Shown: positions 44,558-53,980 of the stretch, piece after piece
How positions within the stretch are numbered: the first letter of the stretch is position 1
Layout of the letters: every line of letters begins with the position of its first letter
Made by a program: the position numbers and the translations under genes
Assembly (NCBI GenBank): GCA_002297365.1
Contig: DBKT01000013.1
Coordinates: 124,001-188,000, forward strand
Direction: 5' to 3'
Source of the DNA: Caryophanales bacterium UBA743
GTDB taxonomy: Bacteria > Bacillota_I > Bacilli_A > RFN20 > CAG-826
Length of the DNA stretch: 64,000 nucleotides
Notes under the pieces: model-generated
Databases searched by the model: none
What the model saw: only the letters and a program-made list of their open reading frames with translations
Told to the model about the DNA's origin: nothing

Positions 44558-45163
44558 ATGGACTATTATTCTTTGCTGGAAAACGAAAGGAAATCCTTTT
44601 TGGAGAAACAACCCTTATTCACGAAAGAAGATTTGAAATTCATTTCTGGGAAAGATACCTTCAAAGGAAAATTGACTGGCTTCTTAAATAAAAATTATTA
44701 TCAAAGGGAAAAGCTTATTCGAAACGGAGAGCTTTTTTATGGTTATGTTTTTTCCTTTTGGAGACAATCGACTAACTGGGATTCGCCAGCGATATTTTAT
44801 ATTTTGTTTTCTCCGGAAAGGAAAATAATGGAAAACCCTTTTATTTTTAAGAAAATACATGAGAATTTGCAGGTATTTTTGGAAAATAAACCACAAAATA
44901 AAAAAGAAAGATATCTTTGGAATCTTCTTAAAAATCCTTTGGCAGACGCCCCTTTTGAAGAGATTCCCTTTTCCTTGACCGATGGACATGTGGCCTATTT
45001 TTCTAAACTGATAAAGAAGCAAAATTTTGCCATTTCCTTTCATTTGGGTTTAAATTTAATTATCGCCAATCCCACAATATCCAAACAGATATTGTTTCTT
45101 CCTGAAAAATATGTGACGGAAAATTTCAGGAAATTATACGAAGAGCGGAAGCTCATGCTCTAA
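44558..45163 (+). CDS. Protein of unknown function
   Basis: 201 aa, rich in Lys, Phe and Leu, no signal peptide and no clear membrane span, so probably cytoplasmic. No domain recognised. It is divergent from tldD and ends 10 bp before a metallo-beta-lactamase-fold gene on the same strand, which has its own AAGGAGG. The start is preceded by a promoter-like TATAAT at leaderless distance. Base composition is more AT-rich than the neighbours. Confidence 0.65.
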   Translation: MDYYSLLENERKSFLEKQPLFTKEDLKFISGKDTFKGKLTGFLNKNYYQREKLIRNGELFYGYVFSFWRQSTNWDSPAIFYILFSPERKIMENPFIFKKIHENLQVFLENKPQNKKERYLWNLLKNPLADAPFEEIPFSLTDGHVAYFSKLIKKQNFAISFHLGLNLIIANPTISKQILFLPEKYVTENFRKLYEERKLML

Positions 45164-45173
45164 GGAGGATTTT

Positions 45174-45770
45174 ATGGCTTCGTTAACTTATTTAGGCCAT
45201 GCGACGTTCCGTATCAAAACCAATGAGGGCAAGGTTATTTATATCGATCCTTTTGGTGGGCAGCCTTATTTCTATAACCAGCCTGCTGATTTGGTTTTGA
45301 TTACCCATGAACATTACGATCATAACGAACTGAAACTCGTTCCTTTAAAAACGGGGGCGAAAGTCATTCGTAGCATTAATGCTTTAAATAACGGCGTTTA
45401 CAAGGAATTCGATATTGGTGGAATTCTTGTTAAAGCAACCCCAGCCTACAACTCTCACCACGTTAAGGATGAGTGCGTCGGATATCTTATCTCTTTTGAT
45501 GGTTTGAAGCTTTATCACGCCGGAGACACGGATTTCATCCCGGAAATGAGAGACCTCAATAAAGAAAATATTGATTACGCATTATTGCCATGCGATGGTA
45601 CCTATACGATGAATACGGAAGATTTCGATAAAGCCATCGAAGCAATTTCCCCACGTTTCGCCATTCCTATGCATACTCACGTCGGGATGGATTTCGACGA
45701 TGAAGTGGTTTCCCATATCTATACGCCTAAGAAACTTGTTCTTCATCCTGGGGAAAAGATCGCTCTTTGA
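45174..45770 (+). CDS. Metallo-beta-lactamase-fold metal-dependent hydrolase (UPF0173/UlaG-like)
   Basis: 198 aa. The metal motif 'THEHYDHNEL' (about 43-52), 'HHVKDECVGY', 'HAGDTDF' and 'IPMHTH' are those of small cytoplasmic MBL hydrolases. The substrate is not known. Reading frames: its TGA stop is 2 bp before the next start codon, so translation is coupled. Confidence 0.88.
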   Translation: MASLTYLGHATFRIKTNEGKVIYIDPFGGQPYFYNQPADLVLITHEHYDHNELKLVPLKTGAKVIRSINALNNGVYKEFDIGGILVKATPAYNSHHVKDECVGYLISFDGLKLYHAGDTDFIPEMRDLNKENIDYALLPCDGTYTMNTEDFDKAIEAISPRFAIPMHTHVGMDFDDEVVSHIYTPKKLVLHPGEKIAL

Positions 45771-45772
45771 TT

Positions 45773-46288
45773 ATGGAAGCAGCCAAAATCATTCGGAAAA
45801 TAGCCGCTTATCTTTTATTTGTCGCGGCCGCTACATGGTTCTTTTATGAGATGGTCCTTCTTATGACAGCCATCTATATCGATCCTGGCAAAGATATCAA
45901 GGCATATCTTCTAACCGCCGTCTTTAAACCAATCATGTATGTAATTGTTTGCCTAGCAGTAATTTTTGTCACTCAATTTACTTTAAAAGGGAAAGAAAAT
46001 CGTTATATCACTTCTTTGATGCTAATCGTTCTCTTTGGAGTCGGTTTAGCTGTCTCTCTTTTCATCTTGGCAAAGGGCATAACCTCCATACCGAAGAATA
46101 AGTATTGTCAGGATCCTTCCTTTTTCTATTACATCATTATCCCTTTGATCGCATTTTGTGTTGGAGAGGCCTCCTATGGCGTTTTTCTTTTCTTCGTAGA
46201 TAAAAAGGAAAAAGAAAAACGAGAAGAGGAAGAAAAAGAAAAAAAGCTATCTTCGGATGGCATAAACCTTACGAAAGAAGAAAAATAA
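45773..46288 (+). CDS. Membrane protein of unknown function
   Basis: 171 aa from the ATG at 45773; a TTG six bases earlier overlaps the preceding stop and is less likely. Four hydrophobic segments (about 8-28, 43-63, 77-97 and 115-138) are followed by a highly charged Lys/Glu tail. No family recognised. It follows the MBL hydrolase gene closely and converges on the exported-protein gene at 46307. Confidence 0.68.
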   Translation: MEAAKIIRKIAAYLLFVAAATWFFYEMVLLMTAIYIDPGKDIKAYLLTAVFKPIMYVIVCLAVIFVTQFTLKGKENRYITSLMLIVLFGVGLAVSLFILAKGITSIPKNKYCQDPSFFYYIIIPLIAFCVGEASYGVFLFFVDKKEKEKREEEEKEKKLSSDGINLTKEEK

Positions 46289-46306
46289 AGGGGACGTGTA
46301 TCAATA

Positions 46307-46819
46307 TCAGTTGTTTTTTGCCGATTCTGATTGCACACTTCGATAGTCGATGACAACCTCCAGCTCAGCGATTTGCGCTTTGCCGCCATCCTGAGGCTTA
46401 CAAAAAATTCTCACGAGTGCATAGGCCTTGTTCGTCACTTTCTTTACCAAGAACATCCCTTTGCTTGACGCCCCCTCGTTATCGGGAGGGAAATCAATAT
46501 AGGCCTTGCTGTTTTCGTCGACAAAGTATGTGAAACTCCTATTCGTCGCGTTTTCCGGCAAAATCTCCGTTTTAAAAATGTATGGCATATAGTTTTCTTT
46601 GCCGTTCCCATAATCCGGCTCTTGCATCTCATCGTAGACGAGAAGCATCGAGGGTTTGCCATCCTCCTCTTTGTATTCGCTGTTATCACTAGGGAGAATT
46701 TTAATGCTGTCGATGTAAATAATTGGAGTAATGCCTTGTGGCTTTGTGCCAAAAATGGCAACCAAAACGATAGCCAATAAGGAAATAGCCGAGACAAGGA
46801 TGGATACCAATTTTTTCAT
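46307..46819 (-). CDS. Exported or membrane-anchored protein of unknown function
   Basis: 170 aa from the ATG at 46819, which has AAGGAG upstream and overlaps the permease stop by 4 bp. The N-terminus is a signal anchor ('LVSILVSAISLLAIVLVAIF' in part) and the remainder is a soluble outer domain with beta-type patterns. No domain recognised. As the last gene of the lipoprotein/ABC operon it may be an accessory to that system. Confidence 0.7.
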   Translation of the reverse strand: MKKLVSILVSAISLLAIVLVAIFGTKPQGITPIIYIDSIKILPSDNSEYKEEDGKPSMLLVYDEMQEPDYGNGKENYMPYIFKTEILPENATNRSFTYFVDENSKAYIDFPPDNEGASSKGMFLVKKVTNKAYALVRIFCKPQDGGKAQIAELEVVIDYRSVQSESAKNN

Positions 46820-48546
46820 AAATTCTCTCCTTTTGCGTATACGTAACGTACTTTTTTGTTGTAAGAAACCACATTCATCAGGAAGTAAAACAAACCAATC
46901 AAAAGGACTTTGAAGCTTGATGTGGTTTGAACGTTGCCAACCCAAATGATTGGATCTTGAGTGAAATAGTAGAAAAGAATGGTCAGAAGGAAGCTTAGAG
47001 CAAACGCAAGAATAACGGAGCGATTCTCGTTGCTAGAAAGGAAAGAAACCTCGCCAAAAGGATTTCTAGGATTCGTGAAATCGAGAGAAGCGCTATAAAG
47101 GAGATGACCTAAATAGATAAGAAGAATGCCAGCCCCCAATACAAGATTTTCGGCGATGAGATCCGTTTTTAAAGAGGCGATAATAGCAAATGAAACGATA
47201 ATGGAAACGCTTCCTAAAGCACCAGGCATGATTAATTTGCTTGCAAGCAGGAAGGAATCCTTTACCGGATAGGTTCTTGCTAGCTTAAAAGCCCCGCCTT
47301 CCTGACTATACATTCTCGCTATTGAACCATTTGCGCTTAAAACGATAAGCATCGTAATTAATAAAGTGGCAACTTGCACCAAAGAAAGGCCTCTTTTGTT
47401 TAAATCCATTGCCATGAAGATTTTGGAAACAAGAGCTAGAAGAAGCGGCAACGCCACGAATATCATCGTATAGGATGGGGCGATTTCTGAATCTTTGATA
47501 TAGAGAAGAAGCTCTTTCTTTAATTGGGAAAGGAAGGGTTTGTGGATATGACTTTCGTTTTCGCGTTTGCTTTGTTTAGGAAGAAGCTCATCGTTCCCGC
47601 TTGCTAAACGTAAATAAAGCGGTGAAGCAAGAGACAACGCAACAACGTAAAAAACAGGGATGCAGCCTAAGAAAGCAAGCAAAGTCCATAGCCCATTCAA
47701 GCCAATTCCGGAAAAATAATGGAAAGTATACCCCGTATATCCTCCCAAATAGACCATGGAAGTTTGATAAAAGAAGGGAAGATGATCGATATACCACCTC
47801 ATCCCATCTTGAATCTTATTGAAGTAAGGCCCCCAGTTGGTGAAGATGTCTATTTTCTCTGGGATGATGGAAATCAAAATGGATACCAAAGTGATCACCG
47901 AAACTAAAATGAGGACGGTTAGAATGCTTCTTGCCAATGGGCGGGAAATAAGAAAACGCTTTGCAAAATAAGCGGGAATGGAAAGGATCGCCCCCAAAAG
48001 AACAAAAACAATTTCCAAAACAATAAAAAGCAGGAAAATAACGAAATACATATATATGGGGTAGCCAGAAACCAAGAAATAACCAATCAAGAATGGGATT
48101 TCGATCGTCAAAGCCTTGATATAAGAATTTAAGAAACAAACGAATAACCTAGCTAGGAACAACGTGTTTCCATTAGTCGGCAAGGTTAGGAGCACTTTGT
48201 TGTCGTTTGCAAAATAAAGGTCATTGGTGACTCTCGATAAAGTGCCGAAAAACGAAAAGAAAAGCATGATATTAATCAATATGGAAGGAACCGCTTCGGG
48301 GACGAAAGACATCAAAGAAAAGATGTTCATCCGAACACACATATAAAAGAAGACGTAAGACAAAGCGCATGTTCCGATAAAGGAGGCTACTTTCGCAACG
48401 ACATTAACAACGGACTTCTTTTTGTTTTTCTTCCAATCCATCGACAGGGAATTGGCCAATAACATGGATACAAGCACACGAAAAGATTTCCAATTGACTT
48501 GGAAGAATTCTTTGAGGGAATCTCTTTTCGCCTGGGCATTCCTCAT
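46816..48546 (-). CDS. ABC transporter permease (ABC-2/exporter type)
   Basis: 576 aa with about 12 hydrophobic spans and a cytoplasmic loop near residue 340. The layout resembles large Gram-positive ABC-2-like export permeases. It overlaps the upstream YwaF-ABC fusion gene by 4 bp, which supplies the ATPase, and the downstream exported-protein gene by 4 bp. Substrate unknown; the neighbouring lipoprotein may be the cargo's partner. Confidence 0.8.
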   Translation of the reverse strand: MRNAQAKRDSLKEFFQVNWKSFRVLVSMLLANSLSMDWKKNKKKSVVNVVAKVASFIGTCALSYVFFYMCVRMNIFSLMSFVPEAVPSILINIMLFFSFFGTLSRVTNDLYFANDNKVLLTLPTNGNTLFLARLFVCFLNSYIKALTIEIPFLIGYFLVSGYPIYMYFVIFLLFIVLEIVFVLLGAILSIPAYFAKRFLISRPLARSILTVLILVSVITLVSILISIIPEKIDIFTNWGPYFNKIQDGMRWYIDHLPFFYQTSMVYLGGYTGYTFHYFSGIGLNGLWTLLAFLGCIPVFYVVALSLASPLYLRLASGNDELLPKQSKRENESHIHKPFLSQLKKELLLYIKDSEIAPSYTMIFVALPLLLALVSKIFMAMDLNKRGLSLVQVATLLITMLIVLSANGSIARMYSQEGGAFKLARTYPVKDSFLLASKLIMPGALGSVSIIVSFAIIASLKTDLIAENLVLGAGILLIYLGHLLYSASLDFTNPRNPFGEVSFLSSNENRSVILAFALSFLLTILFYYFTQDPIIWVGNVQTTSSFKVLLIGLFYFLMNVVSYNKKVRYVYAKGENL

Positions 48547-49331
48547 ATAAGCTCCCCTTTGGCTTTCTCTTCGAGCAAAGCCCTTTCTTCTTTCTCATTG
48601 TCGCTTGTTAGGATCAAGAAATTCTTTTCGAGCTTCTCTCTTTCTTCCGGATGCTCATCCAAATCAATGACTTTAATAAGCTCCCCATGTTTGATGATAA
48701 TAACCTCATCGCAAAGATTCTTGACTACATCGATGATGTGACTGGAAAAGAAAACGATATTGCCTTTTTTGGCGTGCCCTTTCATGCATTCTTTGATTTG
48801 ATAGATGCTATTTGGATCCAACCCTGTCATAGGCTCATCCAAAATCCACACTTTCGGATCATGTATCAATGCGGCAATAATGGTGATTTTTTGTTTCATG
48901 CCATGGCTGTATGTCTTCATTGGCTTATCGTAACGTTCGCTTAACTCGATACGTTTGACTAAATCATCTTCTCTTTTGATCCTATCTTCCTTAGAAATGC
49001 CATAAAGGTCAGCAATATAGTTGATGTATTGTCTTCCCGTTAAGTTCTCGTAAAGAGCATAGTTATCAGGAACAAAGCCGATGAGCCTCTTCGTTTCTAG
49101 AGGGTTTTCCACAACGTCATAGCCACAGACATTGATATATCCTTCTTCGAAACCGTGAATGCCTACGATGGATTTGATGATGGTGGATTTTCCTGCGCCA
49201 TTTTTTCCTAAGAAGCCATATATTCTCCCACCTTCAAGATTCATGGAGAAGTCTTTTACCGCATAATTATCCGCGCCATGATATTTCTTTGAGAGATGGT
49301 CGACTTTCAAAAAGACTTTGTTTTCTGACAT
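48543..49331 (-). promoter_or_regulatory. Possible internal translation unit: stand-alone ABC ATPase
   Basis: Inside the fusion gene the minus strand reads AAAAAGGAGGCATACCTATG, placing a strong ribosome-binding site 6-7 nt before the ATG of 'MSENKVFLKVDHLSKKYH'. From here the frame encodes 262 aa, exactly one ABC ATPase. The upstream frame is open through it. This is an alternative product, not a separate gene. Confidence 0.55.
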
Positions 49332-51002
49332 AGGTATGCCTCCTTTTTCTTTGTATAAAAGATATGCTTCATGTCTGCTGATGGCTTTTTGCTTGGCAAG
49401 AACTAAGACGTTTCTTTCGTCGATGACTCTGAAAAGCAATTCATAAACGAACCACATTCCCAAAGCCAAGAAGATGTAGACCACATAATAAGCCACGTCA
49501 TAAATCAAGTGAATGACATAGGTGTGTCCGTTCATTTCAAAGGAGATGGTCATATTGAAAAGATTTTCCGCCCATTGCCCAAGCTTGTCTGCAACGAAAT
49601 CGCTGTTGATGAAAAAGAAATCCGATTCCGTCCCGTGGGCGGTTAGATAGACGTTGACGAACATCACGAAGGCAAAATAAATCAAGAAACCGATTTGCGA
49701 ATAGGCAAAATATCTCATCTTTGGCCGCTTGTAGGTTCCTAGCAAAACAATCAATACAGGCATAAAGAAAGCGTGCAAGTGGTTAATATAGAATTCCATT
49801 ACGTGCGGTGAGAAAAGAGCGAGGCTACTTGAGAAATTAGGCATCAATAAAGCCAAGAATGCACCTAAAACATTAATAAAGAAAGTGAAGTAGTAAAGCC
49901 AATAGTTCTTCCATAGAAGAGTTATAGGCATCGTATACATTGCAGTGCAGCATAAGTGCATTGGCCAATGAGCGAGATTAGACCAAATATCAAAACGATT
50001 GATGGAAATGTATCCAAAGAAAGAGCCCAAAGATATTTGAATCAAAGCACTTCGTTTTTCTTTCTCGCTTAATGGCGATAAGGTCAAATAATAGCAAACG
50101 GGCAATAAGAAGGATAAATATAAGAAACAACGGTGGGCAAAGTCGGTGGGCTCATGAGGGTTTCCCAATCCAAAGATCGTTTGTCCAAGGATGTTAGCGG
50201 GCGTATACGCACTCATGGAAGAGATAAAGAAAGGAAAAGAAAGGGCCAGCAAGGAGAGCATCTGTTTTCTATTGCAGGAAAATTTCTCTTTTTCAAAGAA
50301 AGAAGAAAAATAATAAAAATCCAAAAATCCTAGCTCAATCCCCATTAAATAGACGCGATAGTCCAAAGAATCTCCAACAATTCCTTTAACGCACAAAGAG
50401 AAGAAAATCGTGATAAAGATAGCAAATGGAGTGCCAATGTATCTTCTTGCTCTAACTGAAGACTCCCCTAAATAGAAAGCGCACACAAGAGCAAAGACAA
50501 TCAAGGCTCTCCACCAATCGTTTAGCAAAGTCGAAACGCTTCTCTCTAAATGGGAAAAGGTGACCAACGAATATAAGCCGTCAGCAATCAGCTCTCCTTG
50601 CAGATGGAGGTAATCGTAATATTTATAAACGTAATTGTTGCCGCTAACGACATAGCTTACGTCGCCTTTGAAAAAATAGAACCTTGCAAAGAAAACGATA
50701 AAGAGGACGATGGTTGTAAATGATAGGTAAACCTTCAATCTGTTTCTCTTTTCAGCAAGTTTAGCACTCCATTTCGTGAAGAATGAAAGCTTATGGCTTT
50801 TTGCCATTCGATCTTTGGAGAAAACTATCAATAGAAGGAAGATGGCGGCCAACAGCAATAAACTTAATCCGAAGGGCAAAAAAGCCATTGAATATTTAGA
50901 ATAGTCGCCGATGAGCAGCCCTAAAAGAAGCGCAAGAAAGAAGACGCATAAGATGCTTAGCGTTAAGAAAATCTCTTTCTTTTTGATCTTTAGGCATGCC
51001 AT
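48543..51002 (-). CDS. Fusion of a YwaF-like multispan membrane protein with an ABC ATPase
   Basis: 819 aa. Residues 1 to about 557 contain many membrane spans. The second half of this part has 'WPMHLCCTAMYTMPITLL' in part and 'INHLHAFFMPVLI', like the YwaF/TMEM164 (TIGR02206) family. The last 262 residues are a complete ABC ATPase of the exporter type: Walker A 'FLGKNGAGKST', 'YSHGMKQK' signature and Walker B 'VWILDEPMTGLDPN'. An AAGGAGG and in-frame ATG at 49331 mark the ATPase start, so a separate ATPase may also be made. It begins 15 bp after the lipoprotein gene and overlaps the permease by 4 bp. Confidence 0.85.
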   Translation of the reverse strand: MACLKIKKKEIFLTLSILCVFFLALLLGLLIGDYSKYSMAFLPFGLSLLLLAAIFLLLIVFSKDRMAKSHKLSFFTKWSAKLAEKRNRLKVYLSFTTIVLFIVFFARFYFFKGDVSYVVSGNNYVYKYYDYLHLQGELIADGLYSLVTFSHLERSVSTLLNDWWRALIVFALVCAFYLGESSVRARRYIGTPFAIFITIFFSLCVKGIVGDSLDYRVYLMGIELGFLDFYYFSSFFEKEKFSCNRKQMLSLLALSFPFFISSMSAYTPANILGQTIFGLGNPHEPTDFAHRCFLYLSFLLPVCYYLTLSPLSEKEKRSALIQISLGSFFGYISINRFDIWSNLAHWPMHLCCTAMYTMPITLLWKNYWLYYFTFFINVLGAFLALLMPNFSSSLALFSPHVMEFYINHLHAFFMPVLIVLLGTYKRPKMRYFAYSQIGFLIYFAFVMFVNVYLTAHGTESDFFFINSDFVADKLGQWAENLFNMTISFEMNGHTYVIHLIYDVAYYVVYIFLALGMWFVYELLFRVIDERNVLVLAKQKAISRHEAYLLYKEKGGIPMSENKVFLKVDHLSKKYHGADNYAVKDFSMNLEGGRIYGFLGKNGAGKSTIIKSIVGIHGFEEGYINVCGYDVVENPLETKRLIGFVPDNYALYENLTGRQYINYIADLYGISKEDRIKREDDLVKRIELSERYDKPMKTYSHGMKQKITIIAALIHDPKVWILDEPMTGLDPNSIYQIKECMKGHAKKGNIVFFSSHIIDVVKNLCDEVIIIKHGELIKVIDLDEHPEEREKLEKNFLILTSDNEKEERALLEEKAKGELI

Positions 51003-51017
51003 AAATGAAACGTTTGG

Positions 51018-53420
51018 TTATAAGGTGTGATAATTGCCTAAAACGAGGCCGTAGTTACACACGCCAAGATATTTCTCCGGTTCCGAAGGGCCGCCGGCTC
51101 CTGCGGCATCGTTAATGGCGGCAGCTAAAACACCGGATTTCTTAAATGCATCGGAAGGATTTTGGGAAATCCCCATGGCCTGAAGTTGTTCGTTTTCGTA
51201 TCCTAAAGCCGTTAACATGGAATATTTTGTGTTTACTAGTGTAGCGGAAGCAAGATCGACAGACGTTGGAATGATATAGGAAGCCTTTCCGTCTTCTTCT
51301 AAAGCCCTGAAAGCAAGCCCTTGGCCATTAGATTTTTCGCTAAAGGCTTCGTTGCAGAAAAGGTTGTTCCCAAAATCTGTGGTTGTGACGGCATCAACAT
51401 ACGCTAATGCGGTCTGTTGATCGCTTGGATTCGTTTTGTATTGAACAGCTTTCTCCCACACTTCTGAAGCGCCATTTAAAGTGGAATAAATGAGTTTTCC
51501 ACCTTTGGTTATATTAACATTAACTCCGCCGTTATTTACCGGGAGTTGTAATGCTTCTCCTTCCCCGTTTGGAAGGGAGAACATCCAGAAGTCAAATTTT
51601 GAAACGGATGTCCCCGTAGACTTATCTTCTTTAAGGAAAGAAGTGCCCAATTGTTTGTTAAAAACGGTATCAAGAGCTTTTAATTGAGAGGCTTTTTCTT
51701 TGGCGCCACTATAGGCTTCAAACCAGCCTCCAGCGCCTTCGGTATAATTCGAGAAGAAAGAATCCTCGTCGATTTCTACGTTGATACCTGGGACTCCCTT
51801 TATTTTGTTTTGATAATCTGTTGCATTAGTATAAGCAGGAAGTTTGCTGGTCATCGGATTTAAAAAGAAAAGCGGCCCGCCAGACTTAATCATTTCGGAA
51901 TGTTTGACCTTTAGATCGGCGTTGTTCCATAGGTAAACCCCAGCATTGAAGCAGTTGTAGAAACGGCAATTTTCAACTTCACCCACAGCATTTTCTTTTG
52001 CCTCATTAGTGGTGATCCAATCGCCTCCGCTAATCATAAATGACATATAGACGCTGGAACAGTTCACGTTCTTTAACTTGGAGGATGTTTCTGATTTCAC
52101 AAACATAGGCCCGCCTTTTTTGATCGTGGATTCTGCACTGACCCCCATATTGCCGCTAACGATAAGATCGTTTACGTCGAAATGGCAGTTAGCAGGATTG
52201 ACCGATCTATCGAAATTGATGTAGAAAATTGTCGCATGTGAAGAAATAGGTTTATTCTCTTCCTGCAACTCACCTTCCCGGCTGTCGGTGAGAATGTATG
52301 GGAAAGCGTCATCTCCCTGGTCGTTAAGCATTAAACGATGGGAATTTCCGTAAACGTTCACCCTTCCTTCCTCCAAGAAGGTGTAATTGAATAAGCCGAT
52401 CCAATCGATTAAGGAATCGTTTACCCCAGCGTTCCTGGGCTTTTTGTTTCCCTCTTTCTCTCCCCACATATAGAATGCGGGAACATCGGAAAGGCCAATC
52501 GTGATATCGTTTTGGAAAACCAAACCCTTCGCATCTGGAAGGCCGTTTTCTGTTTTGTAAGCCTTTAATTTTTCGGTGAAGCTGCCGTCGCTTCCATAGC
52601 CTCCACACCCGACTCCGTTATCGATGGCGAAGATGTCTTTTGGGGTGGAAACGTTATAAGCATCCACGACCTGCATCTCATATTTGATGAGCGCATCTTG
52701 ATTGGAAGACGAAAAGGTTAATGTGAAATCTCCGGTGATGTTGTTTTTGAATTTCACGATACCTTTGGATTTTAGTTCGTTGATGTTTTCAAGATAGTCT
52801 TCTAGTTTAAGGCTGTTCGTGCCTTGCAGGAGCTGAACTTGCACGCCATCAGGGATGGTGTCAAGGTCGATGTTATCCAAAGGGTTGTCTGGATTAATCG
52901 CTTTGATGATAGGCAGCAAATCAACGGCGTTGTTATTGCCAACGTAATACTTGCCATCTTCCATCAAACCGGTTTCTAATTTATCAGCAGTCGAAAGCTT
53001 GTTGTTGCCTATTGTGCTGGTAGTGTAGGTGTAGTTTTGATTCGGCATCCACGAGATGACTTCATATTGGATGTTCGTGACATTGTAATTCATGGATGTG
53101 TTAAAGGTTTTATCGCCTTCTTTGTAAGTAACGGTAAAAACTTTTCCATCGGTTATTTCGCTTGTATCGATGCTCGTGTAGGTGATTTTGTCTTTATTGT
53201 CTTTTGCGGCGAGCGTGGAGATGATCTCATCTGCTGCATTTAACGTATGTATTTTAAGCGTGGAATAATCTACTTCACTATTCAAGGTGTAGCTAGCCTT
53301 GATGCTATTATCAACGATGCGGATGTTGGCGACCGTTGTGTCTTTATTGTTTTGACAAGAGGCAAGAGACGCTAAAGCTAAACTGGAAAGACCTAGTAGA
53401 ATTTTGGTTTTGCTTTTCAT
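51018..53420 (-). CDS. Large surface lipoprotein of unknown function
   Basis: 800 aa. A signal peptide with lipobox 'LASLASC' puts Cys22 as the lipid-anchored residue. The remainder is polar, Asn/Asp/Gly-rich and beta-strand-like, with short Ig-like parts at the start (about 25-120) and a repetitive middle (about 300-560) that could be a beta-helix. No known enzyme motif. A clear promoter and AAAGGAG lie upstream. It is the first gene of the lipoprotein-ABC operon, so it may present or bind the exported material. Confidence 0.8.
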   Translation of the reverse strand: MKSKTKILLGLSSLALASLASCQNNKDTTVANIRIVDNSIKASYTLNSEVDYSTLKIHTLNAADEIISTLAAKDNKDKITYTSIDTSEITDGKVFTVTYKEGDKTFNTSMNYNVTNIQYEVISWMPNQNYTYTTSTIGNNKLSTADKLETGLMEDGKYYVGNNNAVDLLPIIKAINPDNPLDNIDLDTIPDGVQVQLLQGTNSLKLEDYLENINELKSKGIVKFKNNITGDFTLTFSSSNQDALIKYEMQVVDAYNVSTPKDIFAIDNGVGCGGYGSDGSFTEKLKAYKTENGLPDAKGLVFQNDITIGLSDVPAFYMWGEKEGNKKPRNAGVNDSLIDWIGLFNYTFLEEGRVNVYGNSHRLMLNDQGDDAFPYILTDSREGELQEENKPISSHATIFYINFDRSVNPANCHFDVNDLIVSGNMGVSAESTIKKGGPMFVKSETSSKLKNVNCSSVYMSFMISGGDWITTNEAKENAVGEVENCRFYNCFNAGVYLWNNADLKVKHSEMIKSGGPLFFLNPMTSKLPAYTNATDYQNKIKGVPGINVEIDEDSFFSNYTEGAGGWFEAYSGAKEKASQLKALDTVFNKQLGTSFLKEDKSTGTSVSKFDFWMFSLPNGEGEALQLPVNNGGVNVNITKGGKLIYSTLNGASEVWEKAVQYKTNPSDQQTALAYVDAVTTTDFGNNLFCNEAFSEKSNGQGLAFRALEEDGKASYIIPTSVDLASATLVNTKYSMLTALGYENEQLQAMGISQNPSDAFKKSGVLAAAINDAAGAGGPSEPEKYLGVCNYGLVLGNYHTL

Positions 53421-53482
53421 TTTGTTTTACTCCTTTATATTAGAGATGAATACTTCTTACTTACGAAAAAGTAGTTGTGCAA

Positions 53483-53510
53483 ATTATACCACATAGAATT
53501 TTTATTCAAA
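53483..53510 (-). promoter_or_regulatory. Promoter of the lipoprotein-ABC operon
   Basis: Minus strand TTTGAA (53505-53510), a 16-bp spacer and an extended -10 TGGTATAAT (box at 53483-53488), about 62 bp before the lipoprotein start. Confidence 0.65.
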
Positions 53511-53629
53511 CTAGTTAAAATTCCGATAAATACGGGATTTCTATTTAAAAAATAGAAAAAAATTAAAATCTATGGTTTGTCTTTTGTCATGAATGGGCAG
53601 CCACTTTTTTCAAGGAAGTGCACTTTATC

Positions 53630-53658
53630 TTGCGATTCCGCTTTTATTTGAGTAAGAT
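53630..53658 (+). promoter_or_regulatory. rpmE promoter
   Basis: TTGCGA (53630-53635), exactly 17 bp, TAAGAT (53653-53658). It leaves a leader of about 50 nt containing a short stem (TTAGCTA...TAGCTAG) just before AAAGGAG, possibly an L31 leader structure. Confidence 0.6.
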
Positions 53659-53716
53659 AATGCGCGTATCTCTCTTAGCTATCATTTTGAGTAGCTAGGC
53701 GAAAGGAGTATTGATT

Positions 53717-53932
53717 ATGAAACAAGGAATCCATCCAACTTACCATCATTGCAAGGTTACTTGCATCAGCTGCGGCGCTACTTTTGAAAGTGGCTCCACG
53801 ATGGGAGACGAAATCAAGGTTGAAACCTGCTCTAACTGCCATCCTTTCTACACTGGTAAGCAAAGAAGCGTTTCTTCTGATGGCCGTATCGACAAATTCA
53901 ACAAAAAACTTGAAAAAGCCAGCAAGAAATAA
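53717..53932 (+). CDS. rpmE: 50S ribosomal protein L31, zinc-binding form
   Basis: 71 aa from the ATG at 53717; AAAGGAG is 8 nt upstream, and a TTG six bases before the ATG is less likely. Two CxxC pairs (C16/C19 and C38/C41) mark the zinc-containing C+ form. 'SNCHPFYTGKQ' is the standard L31 core. A good terminator follows. Confidence 0.96.
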   Translation: MKQGIHPTYHHCKVTCISCGATFESGSTMGDEIKVETCSNCHPFYTGKQRSVSSDGRIDKFNKKLEKASKK

Positions 53933-53955
53933 GCACGACAGTCTATTTGAGATGG

Positions 53956-53980
53956 AGCTCTCCAATGTGAGAGCTTTTTC
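53956..53980 (+). terminator. Terminator after rpmE
   Basis: AGCTCTC/GAGAGCT stem with a 6-nt loop followed by TTTT. Confidence 0.85.
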
